NCBI RefSeq assembly: GCF_000003605.2
Contig: NW_003145787.1
Coordinates: 88,376 to 144,346 of the forward strand
DNA: 55,971 nucleotides
DNA from: Saccoglossus kowalevskii
Taxonomy: Eukaryota > Hemichordata > Enteropneusta > Harrimaniidae
Direction: 5' to 3'
In this document: in pieces, positions 1-11,566 of the stretch
Numbering within the stretch: position 1 is the first letter of the stretch
Layout of the letters: each line of letters begins with the position of its first letter
Program-made: the position numbers and the translations under genes
Notes under the pieces: generated by a model
Told to the model about the DNA's origin: nothing
The model's input: the letters and a program-made list of their open reading frames with translations, nothing else
Databases searched by the model: none

Positions 1-700
1 CGCATGCGCCACTTATTTTACCAACATACAACATAACATGTTCAACAGGAGACGATTATTTTTCACTTAGATGATTGAATTGCAAGGTACGTGTGTATGT
101 CTTCTCGTGTGCATATTGTATTTTTCCTAGATCAATCTAAGTATTAATATTTATGCTTTGGAAAAAAATGACTATTTTCGAATGTTTTGAATTGTTCGCG
201 ATATGAAGACGTCCCCTTTACGTTGTCATGTGTTTGACACGAAGTTTGTCATTTCTATGTAAAATTCACTCATTACTCGCATTTTTGATATCCTTATTTA
301 ACTATATAGCTGAGTTATATTACCAGAATTAAGTAATCACAGTGAATAACTCGAATGCATTACATATTACACAAAACGCGTGAAAGCTATGAAATGTCGG
401 TAAAATGCAACATATATCTTGTGTCAGCACTCTGTATTCTCAACCGTAGTGAAATTCACGTGAACACGTTAGCATGTGACACATGTAGGTTTACTACGTG
501 TGTTTTGAAGATATCATATATTATATACAATGTTCCCGTTATGACATCGTGGACGATTGATTGATAGCAGTCGTGTCCCATTGGGGCCACAGCTAACATA
601 AACACTGAAATGAGCGGTATATAGGATGTTGAAATATGAGTTAACAGCAGAGTGCCATTGTTTTGGGTTGGTTTTACAATGAAGCTGAACTGTCTGTAAG
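1..700. other. Noncoding stretch, nothing recognised
   Basis: A+T-rich sequence with only short chance open frames. I see no splice-bounded exon, RNA gene or repeat that I can support. Confidence 0.5.
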
Positions 701-779
701 GAACGTATGTATGTGTATTCCGTTGGATCGAATCTACTAACTATCCAGTGTAAGTGTCATCTGCCTAGCATGTTAAGTG

Positions 780-1185
780 CCTATTCTATTGTTATCGCTG
801 ACATCACGTACACACAATTAGTTCACAGGCCGTTGCAGTATTGTTTAGAATCAACTTGCATGTTTAGAATAGACATTAAAAACATATATTACAAGACTCT
901 TATAAATAGATTGTTTAATAATTTTAATTAGTTGTAGCAACTTTTTCAAGGCTGTGAGACACATTCTTGGCAATCACGTGATCATGTCAACAACTGCAGC
1001 GATTGGCTGGTCGCATGTTTACTCTGCCACGCCATATAGATTTAGGATAGAGTGTGTAAGATGTGGCAAGAGGAGAAGAAGAGAAAAGTGGGCAGGGGGT
1101 TACCTCAACTGACCGTTTGAATGAATAAAGCTTGACTATCTGCAATGAAGTCATGTGTATTCCTTTTGGTCGAATCGGTCGACAT
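780..1185 (+). repeat. Left arm of a large diverged inverted duplication
   Basis: This arm matches the reverse complement of about 1840-2240. The best-conserved core is CTGCAGCGATTGGCTG (near 995-1010). It is flanked by CACGTGATC on one side and by TGCCACGC on the other. Further shared blocks are CGTTGCAGTATT (near 832), ACTTGCATGTTT (near 854), GACCGTTTGAATGAATAA (near 1112) and GTGTATTCC (near 1154). The blocks are in the same order with small gaps, which indicates common descent. Open frames inside are shared between arms but resemble no protein I recognise. Confidence 0.8.
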
Positions 1186-1839
1186 CATCGTAAACTGTCA
1201 ATGTAAAATGCATTACAAAAGTTGTTTCCATGAAAAAGAAATCGTGGAATTGAGACTAATTTCTTTTTCTGAAAGTAATACCTATGGTCACGAAAGTTTT
1301 CGTTTACGGGGTAGCGATAGTGCATATGATGTATCGGTGTTCTGGGGTAGCGGACAATCAGCGTGTCGCTGGTCATAGTAGCTTCGCAGGAGAATATTCC
1401 AGTTTATACCGCTGATCTTCGATGGGATTTTGTTATTTTATATATCAAAGTACCTTTTCATATGGGGATTTCATAAATTGCTCAGAATATTTGCTTAATG
1501 GCAAACAGCGATTCTTTCAGACTGCATGATCAGACGACCGTGTTTCTGGTAATAAAGGCTACAGTTCACACCATAGATATAATAATATACCAAAGTTTTA
1601 ACGCAACATTCTCTTTCAAACACGTTCATCTTAGGCCTGCTAAATACTGATGCATGTAAAACAAACGGAATAAATACATGAAAGATAAATAAAAAAATTC
1701 AATTTCAAGGTATCTCACTGCAATTCAATAATTACTAGTAGGTTTAATAATTTAGTTTATATTGTTTGGTGAGAATAACTAAAACTGTACATTGCTGCGA
1801 AAGGAAAGTAGTGAGTAGGGAATTTTAACAGATATCTCT

Positions 1840-2240
1840 TACACGTGGGGATAATCGATACCATACTCGACATAAAGGAATACACGTTAGATAATTACAG
1901 ATATTCCAGCCTTATTCATCCAACGGTCATCTGAGGTGACGCCTCACTGCCCTCTTCTTTCTACTTACAAATTCTAAAGCGTGGCGAAGTATACATGTGA
2001 TCAGCCAATCGCTGCAGACATTGGCACGATCACGTGTTTATCAGGGGTGTGGCTCAAGATTAAAGCATTGCAAAACTGCCAGTATTGAACACAATTAGTA
2101 AACAATGTATTCAGAAAATTGATGTTTATAATGTCTACTGAAAACATGCAAGTTGTTGATCCTAAATAATACTGCAACGTCGTGTAAACCAAATGTGCGA
2201 ACGTGATTACGTCATTATGGTAACAAGATTCTAACGTCCA
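1840..2240 (-). repeat. Right arm of the large diverged inverted duplication
   Basis: On the minus strand this arm shows the same ordered blocks as 780-1185: CACGTGATCGTGCCAA, CTGCAGCGATTGGCTG, CGCCACGC, GACCGTTGGATGAATAA and GTGTATTCC. The arms are separated by about 650 bp with no obvious repeat content. Arm divergence is considerable by eye, so this is an old duplication or an aged foldback-type element. Confidence 0.78.
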
Positions 2241-2399
2241 GTTAATATAGTACCGCATTTTCCGACTAGCTACTATCATTACCCGATGCAGTACAAAACA
2301 AATGACACTAGGTCTAGGTCGATACTCACAATTATATATGTGTAAATCCAAAATGGGTTGTGTTATTAAGTCGCTCGATGTGATTGACGAAAGAATTTA

Positions 2400-5300
2400 A
2401 ATCGACGGTCAAATGAAGTATTTATCACCGCTGTGTATGTGATTCTATTATAGTGCGAATCAGAGAAAGTGAACCCCATGTTGTGAACACTGGGCTGACA
2501 AATTGTGTGATGCAACAACATTTCCAAAAATAAATTGTAGATATACTAAGTGTGTTCAATGAATTCTTTGATAAATTTTACAGTTGTGCGCACCATGATA
2601 CGAATTTGTCAACACGAATGATTATGTTCGCGAAACAGGTTTCTTATGTAGTTGGTGCAATTAATTTTGGAACACATTATATCTTGTGGAGCGATATTGT
2701 CATATTACACCGTTCCGCAGGCAGACACTCCGGTTTTAGTCGCATGTCTTTCAATTTCCCAACTATTTCGAAAGGCATGTCTATAATGAAGTGCCCCACT
2801 CAGTGACCTTTCAATTATCATACAGCCGCTGACATTACGAATAAAGCCTGGATTTACTCGACTCAGTTGTATTCTCAGCGGTGTATAATCACTCGTCTGA
2901 TGAGTAATAGCAATTGTACGTTCCGGTTAACGGAAAAGTGAGTAATTTTGTAAGCGTAGAATTAAGCAATAGATACACGCTTGTGTGTATTCGTACGCAT
3001 GCCAACAAAATGTGTTTGTATTGATTGACGACTATTTGCTCCACCCATATGAGTTATTTACCTCTAAAACAAATTATTATTTCGAGCTGTGAGGAAGTTA
3101 TTTAAATTAAAATAAAAAATGGTTAGGTACACCATTTTAAGACTTGTTCAACATATATAACATTTTAAACAATAATTTAAATTTAGTTGTAGTAATAATG
3201 TCGGGACACACAATATCACAATGCAAGTGTGCTGTCAGATTAGGATTTGATTGTGCGGGGTTGGGGGAATACAGGAACGTCGTGTTCGGTGAACAGATAA
3301 TAAAATCAACCGTGTGACATATACATGTATGAACTCCCAGGAATCATGTATTAAATAATCAGATGCTACAAAGTTCAATCGACAATCATTTACACTTACA
3401 TTTATGTTATTTGGGCCTATTATTACCAAATGCTTACGTATTATAGTACATTTATCGATAATCATTATTGATTTAATTTTTTTTTGAAATGAAAAAGCTA
3501 AAAGGGAGTACGATTTACAAAACAAACCTCCCCTAACCAAGCCTTGTTTTTAACACCTCATATATTGGGTGTACAAACAGATTGACACATTACTTTCATT
3601 TCAAAAGTAAACTGGGGTGAAATCACTGTTTTTTTCTTTTCAGAATTTTAGCATTATTAAATTTTTACATTTCAAAAAAAATGTATATCAAAAATGATTC
3701 ATTCCATTTCCGTTATAATGTGACAAACATTGCTATAGAACAACATAGCGGGAGTTTCAATCTTTTTTTTCTTAGCATTAAGCCCTGTTTCTAGTATGGC
3801 CTTCACATACTTCCAGCTCATACAAACTGGATGTTCGAACGAATGCATTAGTTAATTTGACGAGAGACTTCAGAAACATCAAGATCACCACAGTCATGGA
3901 ACACTAACAGGATATGAAATTTCGATCTGTATGATCGTTGATATCAATCGACGGTACGGCAACGTATAACCAACTTCCACTGCCAATTGATATTTTTCAA
4001 TCTAGCTATTCTTTGGGGTTATTAGTTTCGTACCGAAGACATTTACCGGCCTCTACAAAACCCTACATAGGCAACACGGTCAATGACTATTGATAACTTC
4101 TTCCCTTGCTTAGTGAACATGTTAGATAGTCTTACTCGTTTTTTGGAACAACATTGTCACAATAATTTCAATCTAATGAGATCCGCAATATAATCTACTG
4201 ATGATCACTATCTCATTGTAAATGCATATACGGAACGAACAGACGTAAAAGCCGTTTACCCTGAATGACCTCATTTGGATACGTGTTTGCTGTCGCTAAA
4301 TTCTATAAATTCTAGGCGCAGCTGACATCAAGCAATAAATAACCTTTGCAAAACGCCCGTCTCTTTTGGTTTGTATTTACAACTGTCAAAGCTCGGATAT
4401 CGAATTACCGCTGATAGAAACCGATCGCAGCTAATGAGTATAGTGCATCGGTGCACACATGTCATACGAATAATACATTGATTATGTATGTCACATGAGT
4501 TGAACGTTCGATTCAGTTAATTTACTATAATACCTTCAGTTGTCATGACACAACGGTGCCATGATATGGATTTTATCAGCAGAAATTATCGCTTCAGTTG
4601 TTAAGCAAAGATTGTCATTTTCTTAATGCACATGTCGCAAAACGTCACATCAAAACATTGCAGATTGATTTCAATTTGTTCACTACATGCAAATTAATGA
4701 CAGCCATTCTAGTTTTCCTTGGTTGTGGATTGGAAAATAAATAGTTCACTGGGCTACATACACATGGTCACACTAGGCATAAACCTCACTGTAACTGTTG
4801 TGCATTGTGCATTTTAATCACATTTATATTTATCATTGTGTCTTTTTTACTGGGTTGACATGGTTCGCCACTGGAAGGATTTCTGTCGTTTCATGAGGCA
4901 CATAGCAAAACTATTTTCCATCTTTTATAAAAATAACATTGAGAAACCAAAAATATAAAACGAACGTGTGGAAACGGAAACACAGTGCCATAATGCCGTA
5001 ATTTAATTTAATAATAATACGAAACGTACACTGTCGTATTCTCGTATATTTCAGTTTTCTGAAAACATACATATTGCCAGAGCTGCATGATTAATAATCG
5101 AGAGTGAAAGTCCTAATAACAATTTCACGATTAGTCATTTGCTCCGCTTGCTTTATTATAATTCCGAAAATGCAATTTTGAATCCATATATATACAAAAT
5201 CATGCAGAAATTGAACATACAAGTAACTGCAAAACCTTCTTGTATCAGGGAAATACTGTTCTATCTCTTAAACTAAACAGAAGCAGCATGACAAGCATCC

Positions 5301-6000
5301 AGCGAGTGCATTCTGAGAAAATGTTCTGGCAATGTGCATTTTGCAGTCTTATTGTTTTTATTACATGCTGAAATGTATACTTCTCGGGTTACTTACTGTG
5401 GAATCAAAGTTAAAAAAAATAGATATCTGTGCTGTCTTCGTAAGTTTAAACTGTCTTTAGACTGTAGTGAATGCATATTTTACTGTATAAATGCAACTGA
5501 GCCTAGCCCATATGAAAACGTATAAGATTAGCTCTAATTGAATGTGATATTAAACATTGACAACAGTAGAAACTTCATGGATGTTGGGGTGTAATACTAT
5601 TATACTGCCAAGCGTTTATAAGTATAATCAACTGTTGCCAAGAAATCATACAACACTTTAATTGCAAAGTATATATTACTGGTTCATTAACATATCATGT
5701 TAGCAGTATAATACATCTGGCATTAGGCGTTGTGTCGAGTTGTGGCCCATTGGTTACTCACTGAACCACATCACGAACGAATCAAATAATTGCATTCTAT
5801 ATCTGTCATAATAGGGTATACGATTTGAAACTGTGGCAATGATATCAACCTCCAAGGATTTTCAGAGTTGTCGTTCTGAGAGAGGGCGTTTATATTCTCA
5901 TCTCTTCGTTGATTTGTAGCTGAAAGCATGATTTTCTTTCCTGGCTATTCCCTATTATGTACTACTTAATAATATTCTATTTCTTTTAATTAAATATATG
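2400..6000. other. Noncoding stretch upstream of the GPCR
   Basis: There is no recognisable coding region. Short open frames (for example 2552-2806 on plus and 3235-3540 on minus) lack family motifs and look like chance frames. No TATA box or other core promoter could be assigned to the receptor at 6042 with confidence. Confidence 0.5.
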
Positions 6001-6007
6001 CCGTTAA

Positions 6008-6041
6008 TTGTATTTTATAGAATCAGAATCCACAACAGAAG
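6008..6041 (+). other. Possible splice acceptor and 5' leader of the GPCR
   Basis: A pyrimidine/T-rich run ending TTTTATAG (to about 6020) lies 21 bases before the receptor ATG. It could be the 3' splice site of an intron in the 5' untranslated region, a common arrangement for GPCRs with an otherwise intronless coding region. This rests on a short motif only. The leader could equally be part of one continuous exon. Confidence 0.25.
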
Positions 6042-7100
6042 ATGGAAAACACTTTATTCAACATCAGTGCCAATGGTAGCAGCAATACCCAGAATGCTCT
6101 GACATGGAAAGTTGTCCCAAATGAATTGACTATGGCGATGTTCATCATCTTTTTCATCTTGATTGTATGCGGCAATATCTGGGTAATGATCGCTGTAGTT
6201 CGCCAGCCTAAACTACGTAAATCATCGACTTGTATGTTCATTATTTCACTCTCTTTCTTCGATCTTATGATGGCGTTTTTCTACATTCCGATGCAAGTGG
6301 CTTACGTGGGTTTCGGCTTGACTGGAATGAGTAGCGTAGTGCTGTGTAAGGGGTCAGCTTGGCTACAATGGGTTGCTCAGCGTGCCACGATATTTTCTTT
6401 AATCGGAATAGGAATCGACCGATACCGAGCAATAATTCAACCATTTCACCCTAAATTGACAAGAACAGATGCCGCTGTGTGTATTGCTGTAACATGGATT
6501 TGTGCCGGCGCATATTCTAGTCATCGAATGTACGTATTGGACAAAGTTACATTTACATATCCCGTAGGTTTCAATGTGACTGTATCTACATCAGTATGTG
6601 CAGTGCCATCTGATAAATATAACTTATTAAATTATCTTTAAGTGATTGACTTTCTTGTGATGTACCTAATTCCACTAATAATTCTCTGTGTGATGTACAC
6701 CATAATGGTATTCAGTCTGTGGTTCAGTTCGGCTTCAAATGATGAATCCAAACAAAGAAAGAGAAAATCTGTTAAAATGTTAATCCTGGTCGTAGTGTTA
6801 TTTTGCATCAGTTGGTTGCCATGGAGATTTTTTTCTCTATACTTTCAACTGACAGACTTCGCATCAATCCCAGTCAACATTTTGTTATGGAGTGACGTCA
6901 TAGCTGCAATTTGCATAACATTGTATCTTACCAATAGCTTGGTGAATCCATTTCTTTACGCCTATTTCAACCAGCATTTCAGGAAAGAGTTTTATCGGTT
7001 ATTCCCCTGTATGCTAAAAAGACAATCTAAAGTAGTCCCTACTAATACACCGAATGTTAACATAATTGCCTCAAATTCAGTTAATGCCACGCTGTCGTGA
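6042..7100 (+). pseudogene. Class A GPCR, neuropeptide-receptor-like, interrupted by one in-frame stop
   Basis: The frame encodes a seven-helix rhodopsin-type receptor of about 352 codons, a normal length for peptide GPCRs. Visible landmarks are N45 in the helix 1 GN motif, D74 in helix 2 (SFFDLMMA), C102 at the top of helix 3, D126-R127-Y128 (DRY) and W152 in helix 4. C186 in extracellular loop 2 is the expected disulfide partner of C102. After the stop come the helix 5 YLIP proline, the helix 6 CISWLP motif, the helix 7 NPFLY motif, and a basic tail with a cysteine (FPCM) that may be palmitoylated. N-glycosylation sequons occur at N7, N11 and N178. The ATG at 6042 has a purine at -3 and G at +4. 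The sole defect is TAA at codon 200 (6639-6641), after which the same frame resumes directly with helix 5. The overall look resembles peptide receptors of the QRFP/NPFF/TRH type, but the ligand is unknown. It could be a young pseudogene, a segregating null allele or an assembly error. Confidence 0.88.
6639..6641 (+). other. In-frame TAA stop between helix 4/loop 2 and helix 5 of the GPCR
   Basis: The bases around the stop read TTATCTTTAAGTGATTGAC. The codon before is CTT and the codon after is GTG, and the helix 5 sequence VIDFLVMYLIPL follows without a gap. No frame change is needed to continue. One substitution is therefore the simplest explanation, for example CAA to TAA. The AAGTGA here is a poor splice donor, and no sequence is left over to act as an intron because helix 5 starts at once. 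Confidence 0.85.
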
Positions 7101-7618
7101 ATTCGTAGGAAATGATAACTTTAGATTATGTATTCTGCAAAGAGTGGGCTCAATATTATAAATCAAATTAAATGTGACAATCGATTGCTTATATAACCAA
7201 CTGTAGAGTCTATTGAATTGACGTAATTACGCATTAATGTTGAAGCAATGTCGGTATTTTGCCTTTTATGGAAAATACATTTTGTAACTGTGCATTTTTT
7301 TATTTTTTATCCTGCTCTGCGCTAAAATGATATTCATACAACTGTTCATGATCATTGAACATCAATTATATTTTAGTCTTTTTCGAACAGGATAAACTGA
7401 TGTGTATGTTACCTTGAAAATCGATATAGTTCTATATATTTCAACCTTTTTGATAACTGCATATGTTCACACATTTCACCGTGATTTTCGTGTAAATGAA
7501 ATGCAATCAATTAGTAAAAAGGTATTTCAATAGCGTGTTATGTAGTGATATATTAGTGGGTTACATTTAACACATTGACATAGATGTTACACATATGTAG
7601 TAACAAGATTATATTATG

Positions 7619-7645
7619 TATTTATTTATTTATTTATTTATTTAT
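7619..7645. repeat. Short TTTA microsatellite
   Basis: About six to seven uninterrupted tetranucleotide units of TTTA, about 0.5 kb downstream of the receptor frame. Confidence 0.9.
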
Positions 7646-7649
7646 CTTT

Positions 7650-9530
7650 TTCCTTAAACCTTACGAAGCTCATACGTGGGCGAAACGTTGCAAATGAAGT
7701 GTGTACAGTTAAGATGGTTATTTGCTTCCATTTTTGTTCTTGGCTTCCATGCTTAAAATTTCATGGAACCGCATCTACGAGACCCGTCCATTTTAGTTTT
7801 AAATAAATGAAAGTTCCATATGGTACAATGCCTTCTTCATCAAATAAATGTCTATATTTTTCGCAGCTATATCCCAGTAAAATATGGGTTTCCCCCTATT
7901 TTCATTGTTCCAGATAATCTGATTTGCAAACGTTAACGTTGAAATTTTGAATATATCATAACTCCCATTGTTGTCGCAAGAGATTATACTATGTGACCAA
8001 CTTGAGTACAACAATACAACTAATCCGAGCATGTATTACAATTTGTACAATAGTTTAATTAAATTATCGATAGGCGATGCGCTTTACATCTCCTGGCATT
8101 AGACGCATAATTAAATGTGTTTCAAATAATCTTTACCTGTGTTGTAGTTTGTCCTCGTCTCTGTGGATTGAATGATCAATCGGTGCAGACCACAATTAAA
8201 AAAACCGTGTCTTACAGTCATCAAGTCTTAATTATATAAATGCAATACACAGTAATATGAACGTATATGCTATGATACAGATACACCGACACAGTGTCTT
8301 ACCTGAACTTGCTTTGTCGGTCGTCATAGTAGATCTAATTTGCCTGACTGACGCATAGCCATGAGTAAAGCGTTGTTACGAAGATGACAACTATATGAAG
8401 CCCGCTTATCATAAAATAACACGTAAAACATAAACGACGCCTTCGTAGGCCTGCTTGACAACAATAACCGTAATAATTGCAGTGAAACGTTAATAACATT
8501 ATTATTAGCTATTATCGGGTTCAGAAGTCCCAGTAATTGTTTACCCAAAGTTACTTCAGATACTCCGTAACTGCAACTGCTATTTATTCTACACTTTGTT
8601 TTGGCATATAACTTCTTCGTACAACCATACAAATGCAAAAAACAAGAATTACACTATGCAAATTCGCTCGTCTATATTCTTGCCATACATTCCTGATATA
8701 AACTTTAAAAGCAATAAAATAGATTAGACCGCAACATGTACAGTTAAGTAAAACAAAAATATAATTTGTGTGACATTTCCTCCTGGCGTACATATCCTTT
8801 TAAAATGTATACTATACTACTGTTTACTATACTATTTGTGATACTAAATTACTTCATGCGAATTATAAAATAAACTTTAATAGTCAGAGACAAAATGAAA
8901 AAAAATAATTTAATATTCAATTATTAACAGCAAAATAAGTATCGATTGTGTCACATATATATTTGTATTATTATTCTTGCTTGTATTGTCTAAATGACGA
9001 TTGAATTCACATACTAGACTGTTGTGATTCAAGGTGCGGTGCAATCTTATAACAACGTTGTAACTTCTGATTGATGTACATAAACATTTGTTTGAAATTT
9101 AACACAACAATTTGGTAATGTATACTACTGTACTGCAACGATGAATTTTATCTCCTCATATATTGGTCATTAACACTATAAAATTTGATGTCATTTGGCT
9201 GAATAGCGTATAAATATTTAAAATTCCATTACAATTTCAGATATATACGTATTATGACTACGCATACCAAATTAGATAGTTAAACCTGTTCAACACCAAC
9301 ACCTGCAATCTTGCGGTATAACTGGAATACAACATTTACTGTTGAAACAGTATGAAAGTGTTTTCGTTTCATATATTGACTAATGTGTCGATTTATTACG
9401 AGATACATTACGACATGCCCTCAAATTCAAAACGTTTGTTAGCTGCCGAATATAATAACAAATTCACATGTAAATTGTTTTCATGGATTCGACCTGCGCA
9501 TATTAACCTAATCACTGTAGGTACATTCTT
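7650..9530. other. Noncoding stretch between the GPCR and the tRNA-like remnant
   Basis: Only chance-length frames on both strands (for example 8324-8638 minus). No motif or splice context supports a gene, and no clear repeat structure is visible. Confidence 0.45.
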
Positions 9531-9625
9531 GATGGCAGCTAGTGCCAGGTAGTAAGCTGTTAACCATATCTTCATCTGGCAAGGCGCTTTGCCATTGTCG
9601 TGAGTTCGAATCTCGACAGTCTGGC
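9530..9625 (+). repeat. tRNA-derived SINE-like remnant with B-box
   Basis: GAGTTCGAATC at 9602-9612 matches the RNA polymerase III B-box (GGTTCGANNCC). It sits in a short potential stem-loop, with GAG before and CTC after the TTCGAAT loop. A weak A-box-like segment occurs around 9533-9560. The full tRNA fold cannot be drawn convincingly, so a decayed tRNA-like repeat is more likely than a working tRNA gene. Confidence 0.35.
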
Positions 9626-10082
9626 AGCCTAATGACGTGAAACGAATTGGTAGTTCTATCAGCCTAAAGTGTATAAACTGTATGTGGATCTCCATTTACA
9701 CAGAAGTATATTCAAGCTTTTCCACAATGCCAAAATACCAAATTTGGAACCAGAGAAGGGAGGTTATGTTCGTCTATTACATATTCAGAATATACTAATA
9801 AACGCACCCAGTGTACACTATTCGTAGGGACATAGCTTATATTGTGAAGAGCAACACACCAATGCAATATTAATGAGAACAAAAAAAAAACACCTTCAGC
9901 ACGAATTTAAATCAAACAATTGCAAATCGAGATGACGACTCTAATATATGAACATATCATATTTATCATAATATTAGTTACGGAATCATTGATTTTTACT
10001 TCCTTATTAAGTTTAACATAGTTCGTGTCCAAACTCTACAGGTCAGTAACTAATTATTAACAATTGACAGATGCATTCTGAT

Positions 10083-10358
10083 TCACGTTAATGTATTATT
10101 AACTGAGTTGGTTGTGATGGTCATTGTCTGTCCTGTCGATGGAGTCACTTTAGACTTCCTTTTCAATATCCATGAAAACAATCGATAGAACTCATCCCTG
10201 AAACTTTGGTTGAAATAAGCGTAAAGAAATGGATTCACCCAACTGTTGCTAAGATATAAAGTTATACAAGTGGCTGCTATGACGTCACTCCATATGTAAA
10301 TGATGACAGGAATTGATGTGATGTCTGTCATTTGAAAGTATAGCGAGAAGAATCGCCA
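10083..10358 (-). pseudogene. 3' fragment of a paralogous class A GPCR (end of helix 6, helix 7, C-tail)
   Basis: Read on the minus strand, the frame gives WRFFSLYFQMTDITSIPV, then a helix 7 with NSWVNPFLYAYFNQ, FRDEFYRLF, a basic KRKSKV stretch and the terminal SVNNTLT. This aligns almost without gaps to the end of the receptor at 6042-7100, which has WRFFSLYFQLTDFASIPV, NSLVNPFLYAYFNQ, FRKEFYRLF and SVNATLS. The stop codon falls at the same place. The two are clearly paralogues. Upstream of the WRFF tryptophan the frame meets TAG (10359-10361) and then TAA. Receptor similarity fades by about 10390, so helices 1-5 are absent. The cysteine of the tail is replaced (FSWI). It lies about 3 kb from the longer copy in opposite orientation. 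A separate terminal exon of an unseen gene is possible but less likely, because the longer copy has no intron here. Confidence 0.85.
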
Positions 10359-10959
10359 CTACGGTTTTTAGATACCATCCAATCGGTGCCTTCGCCAATT
10401 GATATACGCTTGTATATTCAATCAGAACGCGTTCTAGGCATTTCACCCTTCAATTCATGGTACTTCTGGTCCTTCTTACGTCAACTAAATGCGACAGGTT
10501 CAACAATGAATGCAATACATGTTTTGCACACCTGTCAACCTAGGAATTTCCTATTTCAATGTATGGTTAGAGTTATACATTGACTGGCCATCCCAAAGTA
10601 TGGCGCCCTCAAACTGCACGTCGTCAAGTCTATGCAACGTATACTAAATTACTTCTTGACAAATGGGCACGATACAGCGCACCGAACCCAAGACTTCAAG
10701 AGGTTGATTATATTACGGAAAGTCATTTTGTAAGGTGAAAATCATATCATTGATGAAATGCTTTAAACACCAGTTCAGCGCTAAACATGGCCTTCAACAC
10801 GCACCAACAAGGATACACGGATGGTAATAAGTGGAAGTTACAAAATTACGTACTACACACACCACAGCAAGTTAAATAACGATCGGGCAACATAAGGGAG
10901 GAAAACACTTCACATACATATTTTTAAAATATCACTTAAATAAACTGGCCAGGAAAATA

Positions 10960-11238
10960 CTACATTCTATAATTTAACAGCGTGGTATAATTACAAGTAT
11001 GTAAAACGTAGCAGTGCATTGTGGAGTGGATCTCCTCAGTGATTTTCTCGTAGCCAGCGACTGGAGTTTCACGATAGGACCATTGAACCTTCACAACTGT
11101 ATCACTAATTTTGCTTTCCGGTTTGGCTTCAAACTTAATGCCGAGTTTAGCCATGGAGGTATGGATCCACTCACCGGATTTTAGGGGCACGCAAAGCCTG
11201 CATCCAATTGTTGGACACGATTTCCAACGGCAACCCAT
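10960..11238 (-). other. Unrecognised open stretch with coding-like composition
   Basis: A 92-codon minus-strand frame is locally more G+C-rich than its surroundings. Its middle reads like ordinary protein (KFEAKPESKISDTVVKV). A good splice-donor match, CCGGTGAGTG, lies near 11176-11185 and a stop is five codons upstream of the ATG. I do not recognise the family. It could be a fragment of a degraded gene or element next to the broken receptor copy. A chance frame is not excluded. Confidence 0.2.
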
Positions 11239-11548
11239 GGAAACACGCGGTCAAATTTCTAAATACCGGCCACGACGTCACACAGTTTATGTTGTCAATC
11301 AATAAATAGCCCACACTTATTATTTCACCACCTGAATACTCATCGAGTTAAGTCCAGGGCGAATTATGGGGCACGTATCACACCCACTTTTATATACATA
11401 TGTCCATGCAGTATGAAATACGTCTAACCCTAATCCATTTTGATCCATTGTAATAAATAAATACATAATCACATTTTCTGTGTATGGCACGTAATTCGTT
11501 TATTATATTACCGTCCAGACACCCTGAGACACACAACGTTTCAACCAC

Positions 11549-11566
11549 CCTAGTCAGATGACTAGG
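11549..11566. repeat. 18-nt near-perfect palindrome
   Basis: CCTAGTCAGATGACTAGG is an 8 bp inverted repeat around a GA centre. On the minus strand it is followed closely by GGTTGAAACGTTGTGTGT, a composition often seen in decayed retroelement ends. No reverse transcriptase frame is nearby, so its origin is undecided. Confidence 0.6.

Noticed and set aside
2001-2351. 116-codon minus frame, partly shared with the plus frame 707-931
   Set aside because: The shared peptide similarity comes from the inverted repeat arms. Neither frame is recognisable or bounded by splice sites, so I treat it as noncoding repeat.
2895-2945. Hammerhead ribozyme core (CTGATGAG near 2897)
   Set aside because: The required GAAA after a short stem II is missing, and flanking stems I and III do not form.
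6023-6241. Minus-strand 72-codon frame over the receptor start
   Set aside because: Antisense shadow of the GPCR coding sequence, with no motif of its own.
6639-6641. Intron hiding the in-frame stop
   Set aside because: The bases after TAA encode helix 5 immediately, and no donor/acceptor pair could remove only the stop while keeping the frame.
6642-7100. Treating the second half of the GPCR as an independent gene starting at GTG 6642
   Set aside because: It begins exactly at the codon after the TAA in the same frame and inside the receptor fold (helix 5). It is the continuation of one receptor frame.
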